A stretch of 64,000 nucleotides of DNA, from the NCBI GenBank assembly GCA_013399895.1, contig VXBA01005040.1:620001-684000 (forward strand), in the 5' to 3' direction. The stretch is from Serilophus lunatus (taxonomy: Eukaryota; Chordata; Aves; Passeriformes; Eurylaimidae). Below, piece by piece: positions 24,264-36,797 of this stretch. The position numbers and the translations under genes are program-made. Position 1 is the first letter of the stretch. Each line of letters opens with the position of its first letter. The notes beneath the pieces are model-generated. The model was not told the DNA's origin, did not search any database, and saw only the letters and a program-made list of their open reading frames with translations.

Positions 24264-27200
24264 ATTGGAAACGCTAGGAACTGTTGGAAGAGGTGCAAAG
24301 GTAGAAAGAGGAGAATGCCTAGGTCTGATCCAGGAGACGCGAGGGAGCGCTGGCCAAACTGAAGACCTGAGTGAATCCCCTGAATTAAGGGCAGGAAACT
24401 GGGACTGGGCTTGATGAACAGCCAGCCCAGAATTCAGCTGTATGAGAGTCTCAGAATGAACAGTCATCACCCAATTATCTCTGTTTCAGGTAAGAGAGCA
24501 AGGAAAATAACCTGAACTTCTCATAGTTTCAGTGAGCACCTCATGCACCCGTCATTTAAAATAAAAATTTTTATTTCTGTTCTAGTACTAAGATGCCTTA
24601 GAAAATCGAGACAATTTTGAATCTATAACAGGTATAAATGCTCTGATTTTCAGCACTAAGAGTGTCATTGTGAGCATTTAATCTACTGCTAAGAATGTGT
24701 GATCTATCACTGCATAAACACTGAGGAAATAAACACAGTTCAAGGACTTACGCTGGGAGTAGCTACATTATTAAAACATGGAAGTACTGTTGTGCCACAA
24801 ACAGACATTGACGTGTCTTAAGGAGACATCTTGCTACCATGATCTGTGTTCAAGATCTGAAATTAATTAGATTTGAAGCATGTCATAATAGCAGTGGTTT
24901 GTAATAGTGTAGCTCTGTGTGTGTATGTGTGTGTGTGTGTGTGTATTCTCATTTTCTTAAGTGTCACTGTTGTACGTAAGGGTCATATTTATTTGTTAAC
25001 ATTTATGAATATTTATAAGCAAATTTTCAATGAATATTTAACAATGGAAGACTTACTCATATTCCTATTAATTAAGAAAAGGAATAATGTTGCCCTCTGA
25101 GTGTTTTTTGACATACTGATAGAGGGGAAAATCAATGCAGTGGGTTCAATTCTGCCTCTGCATACAAAGCCAGTGGATGGGAAAAGTGAGTCTCACTGGA
25201 ACAAACAATTACATAAATGATGCCACATCCCATCCAATACAAGTGAGTCAGATAATAGGCCAAATCCAGATCTCACTGGAGGCAGTGGGAGCAAGGGGAA
25301 AGGAGTGAGACTCGTATTAACATTGCATTCAGCAGGTGCAGCTAGGGAGATGGCAGAAGAGAACTGACTCCTAGTGTGTCTTTCACCTTAATTTATACCT
25401 TCTTGGTACTTTCTTTTTCATGTGCTTCAGGAGGTCATTTTATAGAATAACTAAAAAAAAGTCACAGTACTCCTGTAACTAAATTACACAGAGGTTGCAG
25501 ATGCTGGTCTCTCTTGTACCAATGAAAATAAGTGGCTTTTACTAAATCTAAGTATTTTGCATGGCTCCAAAACGCGCAGAGATGAAAATTAACCTTGATA
25601 TTTGGAAGAAAAAAGAAATTACACACTTCACACGAAGCTAAAGTGCAGGATTTATGTTGTTTCTCATTTTGCTTTAGCTTAGGCTGTGTTCCCCATAAGA
25701 TTCAGCACAGTCCCACATTTGCAGGAGGGTGTTGGAGGGCACAGAAGGAGCTGGAGAAAAGTGGACTCTTCCTGAAGTGCGTGCTGATTTTAGCCAATTT
25801 AACCTTATCAAAAAAAGTCTCTTGATAAATTATTCTTAGCAACTTATGAATAACAGAAACTGAAGCAGTAATAAGAGCCCTCTAGGTCATCTCAGTCATC
25901 TTTCCATTTTTTTCTATTTCTCCAGTGCATGCCAGAGTCCTCAAAACCCTCTTGAATATTTCAGATGGTCCAATAACAATGTGTAACACACTACACCACA
26001 CCATTTTAATTAAGCTTGATGTGCATTGACCTTGAAATTGGATCAGAAGGTCTATTTACTGATGATGTTATAGCTAAATTCAACAATTGATTTTCAATAG
26101 TTAAGACTGGAAATGCCAATGAGCAATTCCATATAATTTTAGTTGGTCACTGGAGGTAGTGAGGCCCTTGAGGGAGCTATAAATGTGCTTAAGTGGGAAA
26201 AGATACTCAAATATTTCTCTCTGACTAGCAATGGGGGAAGGAAAACTTTGGTATCTTGATGTTATATGCAGACAATGTCAATTAAAAAACCCTATCTTTA
26301 GTGCCTATCATTTGGACCCTCAAATCCTTTCACAAGTAGTGAATTTCTCAGTAGCACCATAACACTTATGGAAGTTTTATTTCCAATTTACTACTGGGAA
26401 ATTGAGGCTCCAACTGAATAAACAACTTGTCAGAATCAAATGGAAACCTTATCATGTTGCAGAATATTGAAGGGCTTTTAGTTTTTCTCTTTAACACATC
26501 AGACTTGAGATTTTATGACCAAATATTCCTCTCTGCCATTGTAAAAGCAGGTTAAGGCCACTGATATTTATGAGAGACATCAATTCAGATCTTGAGCAAA
26601 CAAGATCACAGTCAGCCTTTAATCTCTTGGTTGTTTTGTGTAACAGAGGACATATTTCTGCAGCTTGCTATCTTCTTTGTCTCAGCTGGGATATTATAAA
26701 ACACAGCAAATACTATTCCGTTCTCAAATGGACATTAGTTGTTTTGACTGAGTAATTTTATCTTACTCCCAATACACGTTTTCAGGAAGAAATACAGTTT
26801 TCAGGAAGAGCAGAGGGTAGAACTGATTCTTCCTTGTTTTAATCATGTTTCACAGTAAAAATTACCAGTTATAGAAATTCATAAACGCCCCATTTTTCTC
26901 CTGGTTAAGCTCTTCTAGCAGCAGTCGTTGTACTGTTGTCAGTGGAGCTGCTCCTGATAGAGAGTCTGGGCAGCCAGGGAACCCATCATGTGCATTAATG
27001 GCTATTTATCCAAAAGTTGCTCATGGAGTATATCTCATATTTCTCTTCAGTCTTCAGCTGAGTCTTCACCTCTGTTGTAGGTACACCTCAGAAGCATTAC
27101 AGCTTTATGGTGTACTTGTAAATACTTGAGTTCAGGAAATAGAGCGACCCAGGCTTCCTATAAATCAGACAGAATGGGCAGATGTCTTTGGGACAAGGCT

Positions 27201-27421
27201 TGCCTGCTATCATAAAACTGTGTATGAGAGTTGAAATGTGTTGTATAAATTGTGTACACAAGCAAAACTGGCTTTTGTATCTGAAACAAATTTTTCTTGT
27301 GCAGTCAGCTTTTAAAAAAAAATTATTTCTTTGTACGGATTGTTCTTTCTTGTTTGCAAGTCTTAAAGCCAATCCAGAAGCTGTTTAAATGGCTGTTCAT
27401 TTCTCAAAATATGGTTTTCAA
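24264..27421. other. unique non-coding DNA
   Basis: No gene recognised. It contains a GT repeat at 24.92 kb. A few short frames on both strands have no known signature. Confidence 0.6.
24916..24944 (+). repeat. (TG)n microsatellite
   Basis: About fourteen TG units with one TA interruption. A 75-codon frame passing through it is a chance frame. Confidence 0.95.
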
Positions 27422-27612
27422 AGAACCACAGAATCTTTGAGATTGGAAAAGACCTCCAAGATCATCGAATAAACCTTTGACCAAACCCCACCTTGGAAAC
27501 CAGACAAGAACACCGAGTGCTCTGTCCAGTCATTTCTTGAACACCTCCAGGGATGGTGACCTCACCACTTCTCTGGGTAGTACATTCCAAACATGAAATA
27601 TTTTCCCACATG
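27422..27612 (-). mobile_element. CR1 LINE 3' fragment, diverged
   Basis: Plus-strand reading gives ACCACAGAATCTTTGAGATT, GGAAAAGACCTCCAAGATCA, then ACACCTCCAGGGATGGTGAC and CACTTCTCTGGGTAG. The GGAAAAGACC start and GGTGACCTCACC core place it with the 5.8 and 41.6 kb copies rather than with the GGAAGGGACC group. It is truncated after about 190 bp. Confidence 0.9.
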
Positions 27613-29472
27613 GAATACCTCATTTTTTAGTGGATCTTCATGAGTAGTATTGCATCCACATACAAAGAACTCAGAGAGTCCAAGTGAATAAATGAGTCAA
27701 TTCCCTTCATGATAAAACACATGCAGGAGAACTCATTAATGCTGGAATAAATTGGAATCAAAGTCGTTGTCTCAGTAGGAAGTGACTCTGGCACAGGATT
27801 ATTTTAAGTTTCTCTCCTGAGTTAGATTCAGTTCCTAATATATAAAAACCAAGATGATGAATCCAGAGATTACAGGAAACTTCTCTTGAAATATGACCTT
27901 TTTTCACTGAGTAAAAGATTGAACTCAGTTGTCTCCTGGAAGACAATCTGAGCCCAAAAAAGCATGTACTGCAGCCTCAGGCTCCCAGAGAAGATACATT
28001 GGAAGAAAGCAAATCAATCTTCATACCCAAGCCAGTACAAGCAATTACCCAAAAATCACTGACATCATCAGTTCAGCAGGAATTCATCAGCTGAAGTTTC
28101 CATACATTCACTCCAAAGTCCACTCTCCTTTGATAGCATCAGGGGTCAGAGACTTTGATTTGGCAGAAGGTTCTTCTTTTGTCATTTACTGATCTGTGTT
28201 TTCTTTTATATTCACTATTTCTCACAATGTCTCTGGTATTTTTCCAGAGGTGAAGGCCCTCATGATTCATCATTACCTAGAGAGGCAGTAGACAGAAAAG
28301 CAAAATAGCTCTTATCTCCCAATGGCTTGGCTCACTTTCTCCACAAAGTTTCCATTCCATTTCAGAGTTCAAACTGCCAAATTTCTGTAGTTTTTGAAAT
28401 ACTGGTATAAGGATATGGCTATTTTTGTGAAGAATGGTCAATGGTCAACACAGAGCTCCATTTCACCTATCTGGCTTTCCCTCTCTGCGTCTGTTCAGCA
28501 CTTCAGTGAGAGATTCCAGCTTTGAGGATCATCAATAAATGCCAGCAATGAAGAAACAAAAAATCTAAAAATGCTTTAAACCCAAATACAGTCTGATGTC
28601 ATGAGAAATCAAATTTCACTTTTTCTCCTGAAGAAGTGATTTCTCTTCCCTTGCCTCCCCAGAGTCTCCTGAAGTTTTGTGTTTACAGTTGCTGAGACGA
28701 TGCTGCAGTTATGTCAGAACCAGGACAATTGCATAATCTAACAAACAATGTAAACTGTGTCTCAGTGGTAGCTACCCTATAATAAGGTTTCCCTCAGAAA
28801 TCAGGAGAATAATCGAACCTTTATTACCAAAGGCAATACAAAAAAGCATAGCCCAGCTCTTTGAGTTTGAGTGACCAAACTGGGAGGAAAAATTTCAAGT
28901 GTATCCCCAGAAAAAAAAATCCTGCTAATACAAGTGCAGAGTGCAGTCCTGCTGACTCATTCATAGCCGTGGTGGATTTTTTTATGTAAAAATAATTTTA
29001 ATGCTCGACACAAATTGACCTGTGTGACCTATGTTATAAATTTCTGAAGTGCAGTGGGTGACAGAAAAAATAGACTGAAAAGCAATTTTTCTTTTAAGAG
29101 GGATCTTCAGTGCACCTCATTGACTTGTAATCCCCACAAATTTATGACTTCCAAGATTCAATTTCCTCTAGCATATGTTTGTGTCCAAGTGATTTATTTG
29201 GAAAGTAAGGCTACATTACCACTAGCGATACGTCCATGCACCTCAGTTTTAGTAAAATATGAGATTATACAGACACAGTTCAATCCAGTGAATTTATAAA
29301 GAATATTGGCCCTATTTGAACACCATTGAATATTTAGCTGCTAACACTGCAGCTTCACCTAGTCATCTGGTTGTGCAGATAAAACTAGGGGTCAATGCTA
29401 AAGCCATAGCATTCCTTATAAAATGAATAGATTATTTAGGTGCTGCAAATACAAAAGTTGTAGCACCTGTGA
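27613..29472. other. unique non-coding DNA
   Basis: No gene, RNA gene or transposon recognised. Confidence 0.6.
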
Positions 29473-29768
29473 CACCAGCAGTGTGCCTTTTTGACCAAGA
29501 AGGCCAGTGGTATCCTGGGGTGCATAAGGAAGAGCATTGTCAGCAGGTCAGAGGGGTGATCCTGCCCTTCTACTCAGCCTTGGTGAGGCACACCTGGAGT
29601 GCTGTGTCCAGTTCTGGGCTCCTCAGGACAGGAGAGACATGGAGCTCCTGAAGAAGGTCCAGTGGAGGCTGCAGGGATGATGAAGGGGCTGGAGCAACTC
29701 TGTGCCCAGGAAAGGCTGAGGGAGCTGGGGCTATTCAGCCTCAGGAGGAGACATGGAGGTGACCTCAT
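29473..29768 (+). mobile_element. CR1 LINE internal fragment without its 3' end
   Basis: A forward copy. CAGCAGTGTGCC, GACCAAGAAGGCCAGTGGTA, CCTGGGGTGCATAAGGAAGA, TTCTGGGCTCCTCAGGACA and AGGCTGAGGGAGCTGGGGCT match the CR1 region that codes for the end of the reverse transcriptase and the ORF2 tail. A short frame retains ILPFYSALVR, a familiar CR1 peptide. Unlike every other copy here it stops before the 3' core and octamer repeat. It runs directly into a short tandem of CATCCATGGACT-like units (29766-29799), which may mark the deletion or rearrangement point. Confidence 0.93.
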
Positions 29769-29800
29769 CCATGGACTCCATCCATGGACTTCATCCATGT
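29766..29800 (+). repeat. short tandem of CATCCATGGAC-type units
   Basis: Three imperfect 12-13 bp units (CATCCATGGACTC, CATCCATGGACTT, CATCCATG) sit at the 3' break of the CR1 fragment. Confidence 0.8.
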
Positions 29801-32670
29801 CTGTCAGTGCCTTTAATTCACAGCACAAATGTTCAATCTCTTGGTTTCTCCATGTACTTATGTTCACAAGACATACTGTAACCTTTAGCAAAATAAGGAT
29901 ACAGATGATTAATTAGAAAGATGATGTCTTTCACCTTCTATTTTAGCAGTGTTGTTACTTGAAGACAGCCAGCATTCTAAAAGAAACCTTTTTAACTAGA
30001 GAGGACCATGAAAATGTCAAGGTATGAAATTCTTAGTGGAACTGAGAAGTACACATATCTGCATGCACTGCACACACCAGCATCTGAGGGTTGCTTGGTA
30101 GACCCTTGATTTTTACATCAACTTCTATGAACACGCTGCAGTTCATAAATCAATTTGCCATCTTAGTTCAACTCTTATCTAGTCAGATTTACAAACACTG
30201 GTCACTAATCTGCTTGAAGCCCCTTTGCAGTCCGGACTTCTGTGTCATTATCCACACCAGACATGATCATGCTACGTAATATTTCCACTCTAGCCCTGTC
30301 ATGAGAGCCTGTCTCACCCCTCTCTGCTCGTGCACCTGATGCTCTGCCTCTGTGTCTTTCATTCGTAAGTTCTCTCCAGGGCTCTGCCACCTTCAGATTT
30401 CACTGTATACACTTTACTTTGCAGTGAAGCACAAATCAAAACGTTCCTATCATAAAGATTTACACTGGTCTTCCCTCCAGAGCATGTTTTGGGGCACTCC
30501 TGTGTAGTGCCATATGTGAGAGTTGGCATCAGTCCCTGCCGATAGCATGTGCCTGCCATCTATTGGCATGTCTCTATGGGCAGATGTAGGCAGATCCAGC
30601 TCCTCCATCAGCATTTGGATTTGTCCAGGTGCAAAACATCTCTAGTGCTGCAGCTGTACCCCCCTGCTACTAAAGTTGTGTCCCCAGACACAACTTGGTG
30701 GTGGCATGGAGGCAACTCAACTTCTCAGGTCACCAGATTCCTACTGCCTTCCAGAACTTGATCCACAACCACTACTTCAAGGGAATGAAGTTTCAGAAAA
30801 CATATTCAAATTTTTACTTTCCTATTTTTAAAGTGCATGTGGAAATAATAAACTATATTTGATGTCTCTATATATGAGTTGCTTTTTACATTCATGGAGG
30901 GGGGGTGTTTGTAAGGATGTATAAAAGCTTATTTTCCTAACTTAACTTGAGCACAATCAGTGCTAGTCTCTTAATACATCCTGTTGGGAAGGCTTTTTAA
31001 GCTTCTCTGACTCAGAATGTATTTGCTTGTGCACAGCACTGGGTTAATGAACGTGTGTGACATCTCAACCACCTGCCTTTTGCAGCTAACAACTTGGAGC
31101 ATGAACAAAAGACCCCAAGTCTCCCTGTACCTACCTAAGAGGCCTGCTCTATGTTCAGGTCAGCATCTTGTTTTGAGATCTCTTCTTTCTATAATTTTAC
31201 CCTCAAAGCTTTTAGCATTAGTACCCTCTTGTTGAGTTATTCTGTTAAATGAGAATTTGTCAGTACAGAGGGTTTATTGTCAGCATTTTCATTTTGGCAT
31301 TAATTTAATGCCCGTTTTAGTTAACTTAAATATTCCTAGTCTATGTTTCTCTCATTTCACCTCAGTGGTCAGCTGTTAGTGTTGCAAGATATGCTGAGAT
31401 TGACTGGAGTAATTTGTGAGGGAAAGAAATCCCAGAGCCTAATGCAAACAGGCTGAGTGCTTGTATTGCTTGTAGGGAGTAAGGAATCACCTGTCAGTGA
31501 ATCTGAAGCCTCAACACTCCGTGCAGATGACACTTCCACCCCCATATCTGCAATTCCTTTCATCTGAAGAGAGAATATAGTTTTCTTGATTGAAACTGCA
31601 ATGTTGTTATTTACATATGCACAGAAATAAGCAACATCATGGGAAATTAAGGTTTCTCAGTGCTGCTGTGACATCTCCTGAGACGAATTTTCCTATCCTT
31701 GCCCTGCTGGGATCAGCTTTCCCACCCACCATATTCTGTTCTCTTCCTCCCCCCAACTCTTCAGCACACAGTACATGCTCTCACTTAGCATCCTCTCAAC
31801 ATCCTTCTTCTTAGAGCCTCCATGTACTGGGAATATCATATAATATTGTTTTTTTTCCCTTGTGCTGCTCCTCAAGCTTCTCTTTTTAGTTTCTACAGAG
31901 TACTAGGTCTGTTTTAGTACATATTTGGTTTGCATATCTTCTCTGGACCTGTTTTCACCAGCTTCCAATATGGGAATTAGCCTCGTGCCCCACTGTATGC
32001 AACCCCCAGAGCAAAGCTTAGCTGGCTTCATCAGAGCCCAGAAGATTGCCAATAGCACAGGCTCAGTGTGTGGTATAACAAACAGATGGTTCCTTTCCAG
32101 CCTCGAGTCAGGAGACACCATGAGGACGTACTGCTCCTGTGGCTGAAAATCTGCTGACTTCTCCATGGAAAAGGCCCGGAGAATCAACGCTGCTCCTGGC
32201 CCATTTCCCCCTGCATAGACAAAGCAGGATTGGAGAATGGAGGCGAGTAAGGACAAACAGGTGCTTTCCTCAGTTCACAGCATGCCCACAAGCTTTTAGC
32301 TGCTTATTAATTGCAAGATGTATCTCATTCAAATGTCTGTGTCCTCTGCTTTTCTGTGCCATGTGTCTTGAGTATTTAGATGAAAAGCTCTCTAGAGCAT
32401 TGCCCCTTACCCTGGGGCTGTCTAATGGATAATGGCTATCAGGGAAAGGTCTGAAAAAGGGAGAAGGTAAAAACAAAGTTTCTTCCCCTCTTAAATTTGC
32501 TCTGTCAGCATTTACAGATCTGAAAGCTTTGAAAGCTATCAATCCTTTTTTTTTGATCATTAGGCACTTTCAAAACAAAGCTATTACACTGTCACCAGAA
32601 AAGTGTTTTGGAGATGCCCACCTTTTAAATTATTTCACTTGCCTTGGCCCAGTGTTAGGCTGGCTGAATC

Positions 32671-32706
32671 TGTTCTATAAAGTGGAACTGTTCTATAGAG
32701 TGGAAT
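32671..32706 (+). repeat. 18-bp tandem duplication, two copies
   Basis: Unit one is TGTTCTATAAAGTGGAAC, unit two TGTTCTATAGAGTGGAAT, differing at two positions and directly adjoining. Confidence 0.9.
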
Positions 32707-32948
32707 TTTCTGCAAGAAAACAGCTTTGAAACGCATTTCAAACAATTTCACATAGTGTATTACCAGTTTCTCACACAATGGAGAAATCAGTACATTCATC
32801 AGGAGCTACATTTCACAAGTAGGAGATACAGCTCTCCATATTTTAATCTTTTCATTTGAAACAGGAGATCTGCTCAAACTACAATGACATTCTATGTCAC
32901 ACAGAACAACCTCAATCTGTAAATTATAAGCTCCTGGGGAGCCAAAAG

Positions 32949-32963
32949 AAAAAAAAAAAAAAA
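32949..32963 (+). repeat. short poly(A) run, 15 A
   Basis: A homopolymer of 15 A; no retroposed sequence recognised upstream. Confidence 0.85.
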
Positions 32964-33659
32964 GGAATTTAGAGCAAATATATCTACAAGTAGGAAAGTC
33001 AGAATTGCTAAAATATAATCTTGGTTTCCCAAACAGACATACATTAGATCACAAAAGGGAGAGCGAAAATAAATTGCATTTAATTATGTCTTGCATTGAA
33101 GTAATCCACTTTATCTTGAATAAGGTGACCTGTTTACAGTTTGCACATCATCTTCAATATTCCTCCCATGCTCAGCTGAGTCTAATGAATGTGTCACTTG
33201 TTTGAACAGCACAGATTTTGTGCAGAGCTTATCCACATCCTGCCTGGGTAAAACAGGGCAAAGCACCCTTTGCATTTCATTCTTCCATTTGGTTATTAAA
33301 AGAGAGACAATGAGGGGATAAAGGAAAAAGGCAAAAGGAGAGAACTTACAAAGCTTAACACTGGAAAATTATGACTTCTTTGAAGGGAGATCAGACTACA
33401 AATTGAAGTGGAAAAGTATGGACAATTTTCTAGGGAAAACAATTTCTAGCTGTAGTAGGCATAGATATGATCACCATTTATTAAAACTGAGCAATGGAAC
33501 AGGACAGAGGACTTTACACTTTCACAGCCCCTGTCCTAACAATTTACTGAACATCTTTATTCTCAGCAGATTTCTGAGTAAATCACTCTCTCTTCTTGCC
33601 ATGGTAATGAGCTGACTCTCCAAATATGAAGAGCACCAAACACTTAGTAACAATTATTG

Positions 33660-34060
33660 TGAAACTTTCAGACGTTTAAACCAAAGTCCAGTCAAACCTC
33701 ATTAAGAAAAATCTAATCCCAAAAGAGTGAATTGAGATGAGCCAAGCAGCAGTGAGAAAAGCAATTTTCCAGCGTTTGGAACTGCCTGACATTGCTTTTT
33801 TTAGTTGCATTTGAAAAGGTTTTATTCTCAGTGATATTTTGTTTACTTCCCTCCTGCATAAATCATCCAGGCATTTCATTGTCTGTTTGGATGCATTTCT
33901 TCAGCAAGTTGTCAGACAAGTGTGGGCGCAAAATGATGGCCCAGGAGAGAGGCTACGCTTGGAAATGTCAAAGCCAGCCACAAAAGGAGATAGTGTTACT
34001 TAGCATTTCATTCATTAGAATTGCTATTCATGGAGATTTCCAAGTCTCAAACATTAAGTA
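33660..34060. promoter_or_regulatory. candidate conserved non-coding element
   Basis: A repeat-free interval of mixed composition, with CATTCATTAGAATTGC, CATAAATCATCC, TTTGTTTACTTC (forkhead-like), AGTGTGGGCGCAAAATG and AACCTCATTAAG. The mixture of homeodomain-type words and retained CpGs resembles developmental enhancers. Constraint has not been measured. Confidence 0.25.
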
Positions 34061-34959
34061 AGCAACTATTTAAGGGGCACTGGCTGTCTATCTTAAACAG
34101 CTGATATTTTCCCAGCTGAGGTATTTGTAATCTCTGTGGTGACTCTGATGATTCGTGTGACTCAGATGTCCAATTAGCTCAGGAACATACTGTGCTACCT
34201 TTAAAGATGGGATCAACTGCAGAACAGATCCTTTATGGAGCTGCAGTTTGAGAAGCAGGTAGACAGCTCCCTCGCCACTTCCCTCTCTTACACTCCATCT
34301 GGGGAAAGAAGCTTCCACTGATTTATTCAATGACTGCCAACTTCTTTGTTTCACAAACTCTGGAGTGCCTTAAATGTGGCCAGTGTGTTACTGTAGTCAG
34401 GGATGAAAACAACAGAGGAACTGGAGTAAAAATTTCCCTCTCTTCTCATTTTCACCCTTTTTTATACACAGCCACATCATCTGAATTAATTTCATCCAGT
34501 CTTCAGTCAGAATTTAGGACATGAATGAGCAGAAGTGAATTTAAGTCACATTTATTCCTCCTTGACCCCAGTCTGGCTTTAGGCCAGTCCAGTCATCTCC
34601 ATCTATTTTTAGGCTCTGCACCAGCTCATGTCTTGAAGCACTTGACATGATATGACAAACATTTTTAAGTTCTCTCAATAGAAGGTTATGCATAATTTTT
34701 GCTAAGAAAGAGTAAACGAACCAAGTAGCCCAATAAATGACTTTCAGAAAGTAGTTTTCACAGGGTCACTAGAGGGGTTTGTGAACCAGAGTGGGTAAAA
34801 GTATAAGGACTCCTGATAGAACATGGATTTTTGTACTCTGAACTGCTGGTTCTCCTTGTTCTCTCATGAGCAAACTGTGATGGAACTAACATGTGTGGTT
34901 AGACAGTAGACAATAAAGGATAATGTTAGTCTACTAATGAAAAATTAGGCAATAACGTC

Positions 34960-35180
34960 TTTTATGTTCTAAAATTTTATTTACTTATTTTTAAATGTAT
35001 ACATTACGCTGTATTTTATATATTAGACTATATCAGATTCTGTAATGTATATAAAGTTATGTTATTTATTTTGCTTCTAATTATTTTTAAGTATTTTAAT
35101 TTTTTTTAATTTAGGCAATATCTTTTAAATTTTTTTATTTGAAATCTTTTAAATTCTTAAATTCATCTTTTAAAATCACA
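34960..35180. other. extremely AT-rich tract
   Basis: About 220 bp made almost wholly of A and T words (TTTTATTTACTTATTTTTAA, TTTAATTTAGGC, CTTTTAAATTTTTTTATTTG). It resembles matrix-attachment-type DNA in composition only; no gene is present. Confidence 0.6.
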
Positions 35181-35479
35181 GCCAGGTGTGTCAAAACGCT
35201 GATTTAAGTAAACAGTCACAAACATGGCAGATGAAGCCCTGTGTGAACTCCCCGTCAGCTCATTTCTGATGCCTCTCAAAAAGACTGGGTTAAACACCAC
35301 CTGCTGCTTTATTATTTAAATAAAATAATTCATTTTTATCACTAAAATTCAGTTTCCCTGTGGCCAAGATTTCATTTGTGTCACAGACAAAAAACAAGGT
35401 GCAAACTCAATAGAGATGCTTCACAGCACACACACAGAGCTCACTGTATAGTTCTGACCAGCACCCACTTTTCTCACTG

Positions 35480-35720
35480 AACTGAACAACTTCACTGCCC
35501 GCTGTCAATGCCAGGTATCTCCTTCCCAGCACATCACTATCTCACATTACAAAGACATGCTGGTTTTAATTTGCAGCACTTGCAAAAGAGCTCTTCTGCC
35601 CGCCTTGGGGCAGCAGTGCTAATGTGTTGGATCTTAGTTGGGCTCTGATTAGGAGGCTGTCAGCTTGTCACCACCTTTGAAGATGACAGTTTGTGTGGCG
35701 TATTGCTGAGATGAAGATCA
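35480..35720. promoter_or_regulatory. candidate conserved non-coding element
   Basis: A repeat-free interval containing GGTTTTAATTTGCAGC, CTGCCCGCCTTGGGGCAG (a GC-rich imperfect dyad), GCTCTGATTAGGAGGCTGTC and CTTGTCACCACC. Homeodomain (GATTA) and TALE-type (CTGTC) words next to a dyad suggest regulatory DNA. Inference only. Confidence 0.22.
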
Positions 35721-36109
35721 CTTGCAGCTCTTGGGGAAATCTTCCTTCAACTCAGTAAAATTTGTGTGTATGAGAGCAAATCAAGGGCTTGAGTAACATA
35801 CACAGGTCGTTAGATAATGCTTTTTGTATAGGAAGGTGTTGAGATGTTAACTTTAGGTGTATGCAAATTTCCTCAAGATTACTGAGGTGTCAAATTAGGC
35901 GCAGTGCTCCATCCCTTAGAATCTGGAGCTAGAACATGTCTGACTGCTCTTCCAGAAGCCAGAGAGAATCGGGTGTTTCCATCACAAAATTTGCTACTGG
36001 CTCCTGCCCATACTATGGCCAAGTCCATGGAAACCTGTGCAGAAATCCTGCTCTAGCTGGGCCATGACTCCTGACAGCTGGGAAATGCACTAAAATGATG
36101 CAGATTCAG

Positions 36110-36797
36110 GAGACCTCACAAAACCAAGTGGTAGCCACAAAAGTGACAGATGGACTTCCAGACAGATAAATTTTAGGTGATACATCTAGGAGAAAAGGAG
36201 ATAGACCATGTCTATATGAGGCTGAACTCAGAACAGGCACTAACATGGAAAGAGATTTTGGTGACAGTTCTCAGAAATCATCAGGACTCTGTGCAGCAGC
36301 AGCCAAGGCAGCACCATTTTGCAGCTATATAAAAGTTAGTCATGCTCATGCTTTTAGAACTGTAGATGTCACAGTCTCTGCAAGTCAAGAAAGAAGTAAT
36401 GGAGGCAGAGGAGAGAAAAATGGCAGCTAAAATGACCAAGGGGAAGAAGTTGTTTATAAGAGACTGAAAAGAATGTCTTTAGTGTGGAGGGAAGGCAGCT
36501 GACACAGACAAAATTCATGATGAGGGCAGATAAAGTAAATACAGAAATGCAGAGCTAAATCACAGTAGCTACACAACAGTGGACAACTGAAACAGGCTGT
36601 CCCAGGTATTTGTGGGCACTAAACATTAGCAGGATGACAAAGGGATAAAAAAAAATTCCTGTACAACAGATGTTTGTTGGGATATCTAGAGGACCAGGAA
36701 AAGATATGCCCTCTAACATCTTAAATACAGCAACTGGGAGTGTCAGGGATACAGGGGAAACAGACTGGAGAATGTGACCATTTTCTGTGTTCTTCCC
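36110..36797 (+). mobile_element. ancient CR1/L3-like LINE remnant, heavily decayed
   Basis: Several blocks in order recall the old amniote CR1/L3-type LINEs rather than the young avian CR1: CAGATAAATTTTAGGTGATA then CATCTAGGAGAAAAGGAG; AAGAGATTTTGGTGACAGTT; CTCTGTGCAGCAGCAGCCAA; AAATTCATGATGAGGGCAGA then TAAAGTAAATAC; and near the end CAGACTGGAGAATGTGACCA followed by TTTTCTGTGTTCTT, where these families end in a GGACC-type segment and an octamer. The order matches the ORF2 C-terminal region and 3' UTR. Decay is too great for any frame to survive. A repeat search is needed to name the family. Confidence 0.6.

Larger units (their letters stand above)
29801..36109. other. unique non-coding DNA with CNE-like blocks
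   Basis: No gene recognised over more than 6 kb. It contains an 18-bp tandem duplication (32.67 kb), a short poly(A) run (32.95 kb), an extremely AT-rich patch (34.96-35.18 kb) and two enhancer-like blocks (33.66-34.06 and 35.48-35.72 kb), listed separately. Confidence 0.55.

Noticed and set aside
36322..36340. TATA-box-like CTATATAAAAG
   Set aside because: It lies inside the decayed LINE remnant with no downstream exon or initiator; TATA-like words are common in AT-rich DNA.
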